Source: Burkholderiaceae bacterium (GTDB lineage: Bacteria > Pseudomonadota > Gammaproteobacteria > Burkholderiales > Burkholderiaceae_C). Taken from it: a stretch of DNA of 64,000 bases. The DNA is taken from contig JACKLO010000009.1 of assembly GCA_024235915.1 (NCBI GenBank), forward strand, positions 186,001 to 250,000. Reading direction: 5' to 3'. The notes below the pieces were generated by a model. It saw only the letters and a list, made by a program, of their open reading frames with translations, did no database searches and was not told the DNA's origin. Position 1 is the stretch's first letter. Each line of letters starts with the position of its first letter. This document shows positions 33,052 through 41,110 of the stretch, piece after piece. The position numbers and the translations under genes are program-made.

Positions 33052-33621
33052 CTATTCGTCCAGCGTGCGCGGTTTGAAGCGGCGGTCGTCGTCGAACAGG
33101 AACACCTCGACGAACTTCCAGGGCTCCGGCAGGTGCGCCACCGACCCGAAGGGCCCGGCGCGCTTGACAGCGTCGATGGCCAGCTGCGTGGTGTCCTTGG
33201 CCTGCGAGGGCTGGCGCATCACACGGATGCGCGTGACCCGACCATGGCGGTCGAGCTCGATCTCCAGCACCGGGATGGCCAGCAGCGGTTCCTGCACCGG
33301 GCCGCCGTAGGTCCGGCCGGGGTTGGCCGCCACGATGCGCAGCGCGGCTTCGCGCTTGAAATGGTCCCAGTCGCGGGCGCGCACCGGCGGTGGCAGCACC
33401 GGCGCGGCATCGCGGGCACCCTCGGCGGGCAGCGCCGGCCGGCCGGGCGGCGCTGCGGTTCCGCCACCTGCGCCCGGCGACACCGTGGCGGCCGGCGGTG
33501 GTGCCGGTGGGTTGCCACAGCCCGCCAGGGCCAGCGCACCGCCGGCCAGCAGCAGGCGCGCGGCCCAGGCCGACAGCGACAGGCGGGCCGCCCGCGCGGG
33601 CGGCAACTCAGTGAAGCGCAC
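33052..33621 (-). CDS. Small lipoprotein with TonB-like C-terminal domain
   Basis: 189 residues from a GTG at 33621 that overlaps the end of uvrC by 14 bases; the longer frame upstream lies inside uvrC and lacks a signal. The N-terminus ends in LLLAGGALALAGCG, a lipobox. A Pro/Ala/Gly-rich linker (~35-75) follows. The C-terminal half (IPVLEIELDRHGRVTRIRVM then WKFVEVFLFDDDRRFKPRTL) resembles the TonB/TolA C-terminal fold. It is anchored by lipid rather than by a membrane helix, unlike normal TonB. It may act in envelope energy coupling or periplasmic protein contacts. Its position between uvrC and pgsA is notable. Confidence 0.7.
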   Translation of the reverse strand: MRFTELPPARAARLSLSAWAARLLLAGGALALAGCGNPPAPPPAATVSPGAGGGTAAPPGRPALPAEGARDAAPVLPPPVRARDWDHFKREAALRIVAANPGRTYGGPVQEPLLAIPVLEIELDRHGRVTRIRVMRQPSQAKDTTQLAIDAVKRAGPFGSVAHLPEPWKFVEVFLFDDDRRFKPRTLDE

Positions 33622-35605
33622 GGTAGATCTCCTCGGCCAGGTCCCTCGAAATGCCGTCGACGCTGGCCAGATCGTCCACGCTCGCGCTGCCCACCCCGCG
33701 CACGCCTCCAAAACGCTGCAGCAGCCGCGCGCGCTTGCGTGGGCCGACGCCGGGAATGTCCTCCAGCGCACTGCCGCCGGTGCGCACCTTGGCCCGCTTG
33801 GCACGCATGCCGGTGATGGCGAAGCGGTGCGCCTCGTCGCGGATCTGCGCCACCAGCATCAAGGCCGCCGAATCGTGCCCCAGGTAGACCTTGGGCCGGC
33901 CGTCGGCGAACACCAGTTCCTCCAGGCCCACCTTTCGCCCCTCGCCCTTCTCGACGCCGACGATCAGCGACAGGTCCAGCCCCAGTTCCTCGAACACCTC
34001 GCGTGCCATGCTCACCTGGCCGCGGCCGCCGTCCACCAGCACCAGGTCGGGCGGGCGGTGCTTGCCGGTGGCAGTGCCGGCGGCCAGCGCTTCGGCCAGC
34101 TTGGCATAGCGGCGTGTCAGCACCTGGCGCATGGCGGCGTAGTCGTCACCCGGCGTGATGCCGTCGATGTTGAAGCGGCGGTACTCGGCCCCCTGCATGG
34201 CGTGATGGTGGTAGACCACGCAGGACGCCTGCGTGGCCTCGCCCGCCGTGTGGCTGATGTCGAAGCACTCGATGTGCAGTGCATCGAGGTCGTCGACCGC
34301 CAGGTCCAGCGCCTCGGCCAGCGCACGCGTGCGCTCCCGTTGCGAGCCCTCTTCGGCCAGCAGCCGCGCCAGCGCGATCTCCGCACCCTTGACCGCCATC
34401 TCCAGCCAGATGCGCCGCTGCTCGCGCGGCTGGTGCACGCTGCGCACCCGTGTCTTGGCCGCGTCGGCCAGCGCCGCCACCAGGGCCTCGTCGACCGCGT
34501 GGCTGGTCACCAGCAGGGGCGGCACGGGCTGGCCGGCATAGTGCTGGGCGACGAAGGCCTCAAGCACCTGGACTTCCGGCGCACGACGGCTTGGTGCGAC
34601 GTCGTCAGCCGGGGTCACATCGCCACTCAGGGATTCGTCGAAGTCGTCGGCCTCGAAGGCCACACCGTCGTCCACATGTGCGGGAAAGTACGCCCGGTCG
34701 CCCAGGTGCCGGCCCCCGCGCACCATGGCGAGGTTGACGCAGGCACGGCCACCGGCCACCTTGACGGCGAGCACGTCCACGTCACGGTCGGCAGCCGACA
34801 GGCTGCTCTCGTCCATGGCCTGCTGGTGCAGCACCTTGGACAGCGCCGTGATGCGGTTGCGCAGCTCGGCCGCCTTCTCGTACTCCAGCGCCTCGGCCCA
34901 GGTCATCATCTGGGCCTGAAGATCGTGCACCACGGCGTCGGCATCCCCGAGCAGAAAGCGTTCAGCATCGAACACGTCGCGGGCGTAGTCCTCGGCGCTG
35001 ACGAAGCCCACGCAGGGTGCGGTGCAGCGCTGGATCTGGTAAAGCAGGCAGGGCCGTGATCGATGGGCGTAGACCGTGTCCTCGCAGGTGCGCAGCCGGA
35101 ACACCTTCTGCACCAGCTGGATGGTCTGCTTCACCGCCCAGGCATTCGGGTACGGCCCGAAGTAGCGGTGGCGGCGGTCCACCGCGCCGCGATAGTACGA
35201 GACGCGCGGAAAGCGCGCTGCGGCGCTGGCCGCCACGCCACCGATGGCGCCGTCGTGCCCGCGCGTGCCGGCGATCTTCAGGTACGGGTAGCTCTTGTCG
35301 TCCCGGAACAGGATGTTGAACTTGGGGTTCAGCGTCTTGATCAGGTTGTTCTCGAGCAGCAGGGCCTCGGCCTCGCTGCGCACCACCGTGGTCTCCAGGC
35401 GCGCGATGCGGCCCACCATGGTGCCGATGCGCGTGCCGCCGTGGTCCTTCTGGAAGTAGCTCGCGACGCGCTTCTTCAGGCTGCGCGCCTTGCCCACGTA
35501 GAGCACGTTGCCGGCGGCGTCGAAGTAGCGGTAGACGCCGGGCAGCGACGGCAGCGCCGCCACCTCGGCCAGCAGGCGTTCGCGCGGATCGGCGGTCTCG
35601 GTCAT
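33608..35605 (-). CDS. uvrC: UvrABC system protein C
   Basis: 665 residues, with a typical ~20-60 residue insertion relative to E. coli UvrC. The GIY-YIG nuclease is at the N-terminus (LPGVYRYFDAAGNVLYVGKA). The UVR motif is ALEYEKAAELRNRITALSKV. The RNase-H-like second nuclease contains ECFDISHTAGEATQASCVVY, and the C-terminus has paired helix-hairpin-helix motifs (LEDIPGVGPRKRARLLQRFG). It makes both incisions in nucleotide excision repair. First gene of a minus-strand operon. Confidence 0.97.
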   Translation of the reverse strand: MTETADPRERLLAEVAALPSLPGVYRYFDAAGNVLYVGKARSLKKRVASYFQKDHGGTRIGTMVGRIARLETTVVRSEAEALLLENNLIKTLNPKFNILFRDDKSYPYLKIAGTRGHDGAIGGVAASAAARFPRVSYYRGAVDRRHRYFGPYPNAWAVKQTIQLVQKVFRLRTCEDTVYAHRSRPCLLYQIQRCTAPCVGFVSAEDYARDVFDAERFLLGDADAVVHDLQAQMMTWAEALEYEKAAELRNRITALSKVLHQQAMDESSLSAADRDVDVLAVKVAGGRACVNLAMVRGGRHLGDRAYFPAHVDDGVAFEADDFDESLSGDVTPADDVAPSRRAPEVQVLEAFVAQHYAGQPVPPLLVTSHAVDEALVAALADAAKTRVRSVHQPREQRRIWLEMAVKGAEIALARLLAEEGSQRERTRALAEALDLAVDDLDALHIECFDISHTAGEATQASCVVYHHHAMQGAEYRRFNIDGITPGDDYAAMRQVLTRRYAKLAEALAAGTATGKHRPPDLVLVDGGRGQVSMAREVFEELGLDLSLIVGVEKGEGRKVGLEELVFADGRPKVYLGHDSAALMLVAQIRDEAHRFAITGMRAKRAKVRTGGSALEDIPGVGPRKRARLLQRFGGVRGVGSASVDDLASVDGISRDLAEEIYRALH

Positions 35606-35640
35606 CGGGGCGTGATTGTGGCGCGTCGGACAATGCGGTC

Positions 35641-36627
35641 ATGGCACACGAACCCAACCCACCCCTGGTCTGGGACCTCTTCTGCCGGGTGATCGACAAC
35701 TTCGGCGACATCGGTGTGTGCTGGCGGCTGGCCGCCGACCTGGCCGGGCGCGGTGACACCGTGCGCCTGTGGGTGGACGATGCCTCGGCGCTGCGATGGA
35801 TGGCACCGCAAGGCGCCCAGGGGGTGCAGGTTGGCGCGTTCGACGCAGCCGGGGAACCGGGTGCTGTGGTGGTCGAAGCCTTTGGCTGCGACCCGCCGGC
35901 CGCGTTCGTCGCGCGGATGGCGGCGCGTGCGGACCGCCCCCCGGTCTGGGTCAACCTGGAATACCTGAGCGCCGAAGCCTGGGTGGAACGTGCCCATGGC
36001 CTGCCGTCGCCGCAGGCCAACGGCCTGCACAAGTGGTTCTTCTTCCCCGGCTTCACGGCGGCCACCGGCGGCCTGCTGCGGGAGCCTGGTCTGCTGCAGG
36101 CACGCGAGCGTTTCGAGCGGCCGGATGGGCCCCGCCGAGCCGTGGTGTTCAGCTACGACACGCCCGCGCTGGCGTCGCTGGCCGAGGCCTTCGATGGCGA
36201 CCTGTGGCTCTGCCCGGGGCCGGCACAGGTGTTGGCGCCGTCGGCCCGCGTGCGCCATCTGCCCACCACCGATCAGCCCGGCTTCGACCGCTGGCTCTGG
36301 TCGGCCGACGTCAACATCGTGCGCGGTGAAGATTCGCTGGTGCGCGCGCTCTGGGCGGGCACCCCCTTCATCTGGCACATCTATCCGCAGCACGACGGTG
36401 TGCACCGCGTCAAGCTCGATGCCCTGCTGGATCGACTGGCCGCCGACGACGACGTGCGGGCGCTGTGGCATGCCTGGAACGGCTTCGGACCGTGGCCGAC
36501 CCGATGGCCCGACGAGCAGCGCTGGCGCGCCGCCACCGAGGCGCTGCGCACGCGGCTGGCAGATCAGGTCGACCTCGTGACGCAGTTGCGCCGGTTCGTG
36601 GCCGGAAAGCTGACCGCGGCGAGGTAG
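35641..36627 (+). CDS. earP: EF-P arginine rhamnosyltransferase EarP
   Basis: 328 residues. The N-terminal FCRVIDNFGDIGVCWRLAAD carries the two aspartates (Asp19 and Asp23 here) that correspond to the catalytic/essential Asp13 and Asp17 of characterised EarP. The C-terminal half has the nucleotide-sugar binding DVNIVRGEDSLVRALWAGTP and FIWHIYPQ. It uses dTDP-rhamnose to modify Arg32 of EF-P, encoded just downstream with Arg at that position. Divergent from uvrC with 35 bp between starts. Confidence 0.95.
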   Translation: MAHEPNPPLVWDLFCRVIDNFGDIGVCWRLAADLAGRGDTVRLWVDDASALRWMAPQGAQGVQVGAFDAAGEPGAVVVEAFGCDPPAAFVARMAARADRPPVWVNLEYLSAEAWVERAHGLPSPQANGLHKWFFFPGFTAATGGLLREPGLLQARERFERPDGPRRAVVFSYDTPALASLAEAFDGDLWLCPGPAQVLAPSARVRHLPTTDQPGFDRWLWSADVNIVRGEDSLVRALWAGTPFIWHIYPQHDGVHRVKLDALLDRLAADDDVRALWHAWNGFGPWPTRWPDEQRWRAATEALRTRLADQVDLVTQLRRFVAGKLTAAR

Positions 36628-36630
36628 AAT
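36625..36630 (+). promoter_or_regulatory. Possible -10 element for efp
   Basis: TAGAAT overlaps the stop codon of earP and lies 73 bases before the efp ATG. No good -35 is visible 16-18 bases upstream, so the assignment is weak. Confidence 0.25.
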
Positions 36631-36703
36631 CAAGGGCTTTGCGCGGCGGAGGCACCCTCCTTCGGACTTCTTCTGAGCCGCGCCCCCACTTCAGGACAGC
36701 GCC

Positions 36704-37258
36704 ATGAAACTCGCTCAGGAAATCCGCGCCGGCAACGTGATCATGCAGGGCAAGGACCCGATGGTCGTGCTCAAGACCGAATACAGCCGCGGTGGCCGCG
36801 GTGCCGCCACCGTGCGCATGAAGATGAAGAACCTGCTCAACGGCGGCGGGGCGGAAGTCGTCTTCAAGGCCGACGACAAGATGGAGCAGATCATCCTCGA
36901 CAAGAAGGAGTGCACCTACTCCTACTTCGCCGACCCGATGTACGTGTTCATGGACGCCGAGTACAACCAGTACGAGATCGAGGCGGAGAACATGGGCGAC
37001 GCGCTCAACTACCTCGAAGACGGCATGGCCGTCGAGGTGACCTTCTACGACGGCAAGGCCATCTCCACCGAAATGCCCACCAGCGTCGAGCGCGTCATCA
37101 ACACCGAGCCTGGCGTCAAGGGCGACACCTCGGGCAAGGTCATGAAGCCTGCGCGCATCGTCGGCACCGGCTTCGAGATCGCCGTGCCGCTGTTCGTCGA
37201 GGACGGCGACAAGATCGAGATCGACACCCGCACGCACGAGTACCGCAAGCGGGTCTGA
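36704..37258 (+). CDS. efp: Elongation factor P
   Basis: 184 residues. The KOW-like N-terminal domain has TEYSRGGRGAATVRMKMKNL with Arg32 at the modification loop, the residue rhamnosylated by EarP, instead of the Lys of EpmA-type EF-P. The two OB domains follow (YEIEAENMGDALNYLEDGM and a C-terminal DGDKIEIDTRTHEYRKRV). It relieves ribosome stalling at polyproline stretches. It ends before a strong intrinsic terminator. Confidence 0.98.
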   Translation: MKLAQEIRAGNVIMQGKDPMVVLKTEYSRGGRGAATVRMKMKNLLNGGGAEVVFKADDKMEQIILDKKECTYSYFADPMYVFMDAEYNQYEIEAENMGDALNYLEDGMAVEVTFYDGKAISTEMPTSVERVINTEPGVKGDTSGKVMKPARIVGTGFEIAVPLFVEDGDKIEIDTRTHEYRKRV

Positions 37259-37291
37259 TTGGCCATTGATCCGGCATACCGCCGCACAATC

Positions 37292-37315
37292 GGGGCAGCT
37301 TCGGCTGCCCCTTTT
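37292..37315 (+). terminator. Intrinsic terminator of efp (UUCG loop)
   Basis: GGGGCAGC (37292-37299), the extra-stable TTCG tetraloop, GCTGCCCC (37304-37311), then TTTT. This is a textbook rho-independent terminator. It ends only 12 bases before the start of the next gene. Confidence 0.92.
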
Positions 37316-37327
37316 GCTTTTGCATTG

Positions 37328-38269
37328 ATGTCCTTCGATTTCGACGCTGCCGTCACAGCGCCCTTCCGCATGCAGCCGGGTCTGCGGCGGCTGGCGCCAG
37401 GCACACCGCAGCTGACTCCGTTGGCGCCCGGTTCGCGCCACCAGCGCGAGAAGCTGGCGGTGCTGAGTGCCTTCCCGGAACTGGCGCTGCAGGTGCGGCC
37501 GGGCTTCGACCCCGCGCCCGCGCTGCAGGCACTGGCCGCACACGCCGCGGCGGAACAGTCTCAGGCCTTCGCCTGGGACGGCCGCACGGCGCGCGCGCTG
37601 CGTCTGGGCACGGCGGTGCAGGGCACCGAGGTGCTGCACGAATCGGCCGGCGCCTTTGGCCTGGGCGACGAGATCGCCCGCTGCCTGCGCCCGCTGCCTG
37701 CCGAGTGGCGGCTGGCCGGCCTGCTGGCGCTGGCCTTTGCCGAGGACCTGGCCATCGTCGACGCACGCGATGCCAGCGTGCCCTGGATGGCCGTGTGCCT
37801 GCCGTCGCATTGGGCACCGCAGGACAAGATCGGCCGCGGTTTTGCCGACGTGCACGCGCCGGTCGCCGACGCTGAACGGGTGCGCCGCGCGGCGCCGCAC
37901 TTGGTCGGGCTGGTGGCTGGCCCGGAGCGCTGGGAGCGCTTCGTCTGGAACGTCACCGGCCACCCGCGCCTTCACGCCCACCCGCGCCATGTCGACCCGG
38001 TCCGCTGGCCTGCGGACATCGGCAGCACACTGCCGGCCGGCGCCTGGTGGCGCACCGAGCGGCAGACCTTCGTGCCGGTGCCGGACGCGCAACAGGCGGT
38101 GTTCACCATCGCCGTGGACGTGCAGCCGCTGGCCGAGGCCATCCGCACGCCAGCGCAGGCCCAGGCGCTGCACGATGCCATGGCCTCCATGAGCGACGCC
38201 GTTCTCGACTACCGTGCCCTGGGCCCGGTGCGCGAGCCGCTGCTGCAATGGCTGCGTACGATCGGCTGA
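37328..38269 (+). CDS. DUF3445 / heme-dependent oxidative N-demethylase-like protein
   Basis: 313 residues from the ATG at 37328. The conserved start PFRMQPGLRRL, the REKLAVLSAFPELALQVRPG segment, and RFVWNVTGHPRLHAHPRHVD with WWRTERQTFVPVPDAQQAVF towards the C-terminus are typical of the DUF3445 family, some members of which are heme-dependent oxidative N-demethylases. An upstream in-frame ATG at 37259 overlaps the efp stop and reads through the terminator hairpin, so it is rejected. No convincing Shine-Dalgarno is seen. Its end overlaps mnmC by about 22 bases. Confidence 0.82.
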   Translation: MSFDFDAAVTAPFRMQPGLRRLAPGTPQLTPLAPGSRHQREKLAVLSAFPELALQVRPGFDPAPALQALAAHAAAEQSQAFAWDGRTARALRLGTAVQGTEVLHESAGAFGLGDEIARCLRPLPAEWRLAGLLALAFAEDLAIVDARDASVPWMAVCLPSHWAPQDKIGRGFADVHAPVADAERVRRAAPHLVGLVAGPERWERFVWNVTGHPRLHAHPRHVDPVRWPADIGSTLPAGAWWRTERQTFVPVPDAQQAVFTIAVDVQPLAEAIRTPAQAQALHDAMASMSDAVLDYRALGPVREPLLQWLRTIG

Positions 38270-40155
38270 AGCCTGCGCACATCGTCTTCGACGCCGACGG
38301 CCGGCCGCGGGCGCCGGACTTTGACGATGTCTACCACGCGCGCATCGGCGCCACGGCGCAGGCGCAGGCGGTGTTTCTGGCGGGTAACGGCCTGCCGGAG
38401 CGTTGGCGCGGCCGCGCGCACTTCACCATGGCCGAAAACGGATTCGGCCTGGGCCAGAACTTCCTGGCCACGTGGGCAGCGTGGCGCGCCGATCCGCAGC
38501 GCTGCGGCCAGCTCCACTACGTCGGGGTCGAGGGCCACCCGGCCCACGTCGACGACCTGGCGCAGGCACTGGCCCCATCGCCCACCCCCGACCTCGCGCA
38601 AGCGTTGATCCAGGTCTGGCCGCCGATGCTGGCCGGCTGGCATGGGCTGGACCTGGACGGTGGGCGCGTACGCCTGCTGCTGGCTTTCGGCGAGGCGGCA
38701 CAGGTCTGGCGCGAGCTGCGGCTGCGCGCCGATGCCTTCTTCCTCGACGGCTTCGCCCCCGACCGCAACCCGGCAATGTGGGCACCACCGCTGCTGCAGG
38801 CCATGGGCCGGCGCGCTGCAGCCGGTGCCACCGCCGCCACCTGGAGCGCTGCGCGAGCCGTGCGTGACGGCCTGCGCAGCGCCGGCTTCGCCGTCCAGAC
38901 CGGGCCTGCCGTGGGGCCCAAAAGGGAGACCTTGCGGGCCGTGTTCGACCCACCGGCGTCCATGCACCGTGCACCGCCAACAGCCCCTCCGGGCGAAGTT
39001 CTGGTGCTCGGCGCCGGCCTCGCGGGCGCCTGGGCGGCCCACGAACTCGCGGCCATCGGTTGCAGCGTGCGCGTGCTCGATCGCCATGCCCGGCCGGCCC
39101 AGGAGGCCTCAGGCAACGCGGCTGGCCTGTTCCACGGTGTGGTGATGGCCGACGACGGTGCCCACGCCCGAACACTGCGTGCCGCGGCCCTGCATGCGGC
39201 GCGGGTGCTGCCCGGCTGGATGGCCGCCGGTGTCCCCGGCCAGGCCGGGGGCCTGCTCCGCCTGGCCGGGGCAGGCGACACCGCTGGTGACCTGCAGGTG
39301 CTGATCGACCGCCATGCCCTGCCGGCCACCTATGTGCAGGCGCAGGACGCCGCACAGGCCTCGTCACGCGCCGGCCTCACGCTGGACCGAGCCGCCTGGT
39401 GGTACCCCGGCGGCGGCTGGATCGCGCCGAGTGCGCTGACGGCGCGCCTGTTGGAAGGCGTCCCGTTCGAGGGCGGTGTCGACGTCGCCCGCATCGCTCA
39501 CATCGACGGCCGCTGGACCCTGTTCGATGCCGATGACCACATCGTCGCCAGCACCACCACCCTGGTGCTGGCCAACGCCGCCGAGGCGGCACGGCTGGCG
39601 CCCTGGGCCGGCTGGCCGATGGGCCGCTCACGTGGCCAGGTCAGCCTGTGGCGCACGGCGTCGCCCGATGCGCCTCGGCCACACGTGCCGGTGGCCGGCG
39701 GCGGCTACCTGATCGCGATGCCCGACGGCGGCCTGCTGACGGGCGCGACCTCGCAGCCCGGCGACGACGACCCCATCGAGCGCACCGACGACCACGACTT
39801 CAACCGCACGCGGTTGCACAAACTCAGCGGTTGGCAGGCCCCGACGCCCGATGCCGGCCGCGTGGGCTGGCGCGCGCAGGTGCCGGACCGGTTGCCGCTG
39901 GTCGGCGCTGTGCCGGCCCAGGCGGCGACCCGGGCCACACGCCTGGATCGTGTCGAGCGTGCGCCGGGCTTGTTCGTGCTCAGTGCATTGGGCTCGCGCG
40001 GGCTGACCTGGGGGCCGATGGCTGCACGCCTGCTGGCCAGCCAGGTGGGTGGCCGGCCCTGGCCCCTGGAGGCCTCGCTGGCCAACGTGCTTGACCCGGC
40101 GCGTTGGCAGGTGCGGATGGCCCGGCGCGCGCTGGGCCAGAACGTCGAAGGCTGA
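38248..40155 (+). CDS. mnmC: Bifunctional tRNA mnm5s2U34 biosynthesis protein MnmC
   Basis: 635 residues. The N-terminal methyltransferase (MnmD) part has HFTMAENGFGLGQNFLATW for SAM binding and AFFLDGFAPDRNPAMW as active-site loop. The C-terminal FAD oxidoreductase (MnmC1) begins at VLVLGAGLAGAWAAHELAAI and carries ASGNAAGLFHGVVM and ALGSRGLTWGPMAARLLA. It converts cmnm5 to nm5 and then mnm5 at tRNA wobble uridine 34. The ATG at 38248 overlaps the DUF3445 gene; the longer upstream frame is out-of-frame coding for that gene. Converges with the next gene with no gap between the stops. Confidence 0.95.
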   Translation: MAAYDRLKPAHIVFDADGRPRAPDFDDVYHARIGATAQAQAVFLAGNGLPERWRGRAHFTMAENGFGLGQNFLATWAAWRADPQRCGQLHYVGVEGHPAHVDDLAQALAPSPTPDLAQALIQVWPPMLAGWHGLDLDGGRVRLLLAFGEAAQVWRELRLRADAFFLDGFAPDRNPAMWAPPLLQAMGRRAAAGATAATWSAARAVRDGLRSAGFAVQTGPAVGPKRETLRAVFDPPASMHRAPPTAPPGEVLVLGAGLAGAWAAHELAAIGCSVRVLDRHARPAQEASGNAAGLFHGVVMADDGAHARTLRAAALHAARVLPGWMAAGVPGQAGGLLRLAGAGDTAGDLQVLIDRHALPATYVQAQDAAQASSRAGLTLDRAAWWYPGGGWIAPSALTARLLEGVPFEGGVDVARIAHIDGRWTLFDADDHIVASTTTLVLANAAEAARLAPWAGWPMGRSRGQVSLWRTASPDAPRPHVPVAGGGYLIAMPDGGLLTGATSQPGDDDPIERTDDHDFNRTRLHKLSGWQAPTPDAGRVGWRAQVPDRLPLVGAVPAQAATRATRLDRVERAPGLFVLSALGSRGLTWGPMAARLLASQVGGRPWPLEASLANVLDPARWQVRMARRALGQNVEG

Positions 40156-40380
40156 TCAGCCGCGCGGCGGCTGTTCCTTGTCGGCAGGCGCCGCACCATC
40201 GGCGTCGCCATTGACCTCTTCGACCGGTGCCAGGGCCGCCGCTGCGTCGTTCGGATTCATGTCGTCATCGCCGTGGCCGGACGCCTTCGCGGCGGCCTTG
40301 CTGGCGGCCTTTTCTTCCTTCTTCTTCTTCTTGGCGAGTTCGCGCTGACGCTTTTCGAACGAGTAGTTGGGCTTGGCCAA
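40156..40380 (-). CDS. Small lysine-rich hypothetical protein
   Basis: 74 residues. The N-terminus MAKPNYSFEKRQRELAKKKK is a conserved-looking basic helix, followed by an acidic/Ala-rich, probably disordered C-terminal half. A clear AAGGAGATCC ribosome-binding site precedes the ATG at 40380, which supports translation. Function unknown; the basic N-terminus suggests nucleic-acid or ribosome contact. Its stop abuts the mnmC stop on the other strand. Confidence 0.75.
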   Translation of the reverse strand: MAKPNYSFEKRQRELAKKKKKEEKAASKAAAKASGHGDDDMNPNDAAAALAPVEEVNGDADGAAPADKEQPPRG

Positions 40381-40416
40381 TGGATCTCCTTGGAGGGCTT
40401 GAAAAGGGAGGATAGA

Positions 40417-41076
40417 TCAGAAATCCAGCGTGCGGACGCCCTGCGGCGTGCCCAGCAACGCCAGCCTGGCACGGTGGCGGGCGAAGATGCCCACGGTCAC
40501 CACACCCGGCCACTGGTTGACCTCGACCTCCATGGCCAGCGGGTCGCTGATGCGCAGGCCGCGCACGTCCAGGATGGGGTGGCCGTTGTCGGTGAGCACG
40601 CCCACGCGCAGTGCCGCCTGCCCGCCCAGGGCCGCGAAACGGCGCGCCACCTGCGGCGCGGCCATCGGGATCACCTCCACCGGCAGCGGGAACTGGCCCA
40701 GCACGTCCACCAGCTTGGATTCGTCGGCGATGCAGACGAAACGATCAGCCAGGTCGGCCACGATCTTCTCGCGGGTCAATGCCGCGCCGCCGCCCTTGAT
40801 CATGTGGCCGCGGCCGTCGATCTCGTCGGCGCCGTCGATGTACACCGGCAGCCGGTCCACCGACGCCGCGTCCACCACCTCGATGCCGTGGCCGCGCAGG
40901 CGCGCCGTGCTGGCCTCGCTGCTGCTGACGGCGCCGCGGATGCGCTTGCCCGACGCGGCCAGCGCGTCGATGAACAGGTTCACCGTGCTGCCGGTGCCCA
41001 CGCCCAGCCAGGCACCCTCGACCACGTGGGCCACGGCCGCCTGGGCGACCAGCTTCTTCAGTTCGTCCTGTGTCAT
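40417..41076 (-). CDS. rpiA: Ribose-5-phosphate isomerase A
   Basis: 219 residues, normal length. GVGTGSTVNLFIDALAASG (phosphate binding), DGADEIDGRGHMIKGGGAAL with the catalytic Asp/Glu region, and KIVADLADRFVCIADESK. It interconverts ribose-5-P and ribulose-5-P, serving the pentose-phosphate pathway and RuBP regeneration in the CBB cycle. The start at 41076 (MTQDELKK) is preferred over an ATG at 41112 inside the divergent promoter region. Divergent from pyrD with 34 bp between starts. Confidence 0.96.
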   Translation of the reverse strand: MTQDELKKLVAQAAVAHVVEGAWLGVGTGSTVNLFIDALAASGKRIRGAVSSSEASTARLRGHGIEVVDAASVDRLPVYIDGADEIDGRGHMIKGGGAALTREKIVADLADRFVCIADESKLVDVLGQFPLPVEVIPMAAPQVARRFAALGGQAALRVGVLTDNGHPILDVRGLRISDPLAMEVEVNQWPGVVTVGIFARHRARLALLGTPQGVRTLDF

Positions 41077-41110
41077 GGCCTGGATTATCGGTCGGCCACA
41101 ATCCCGCCCC

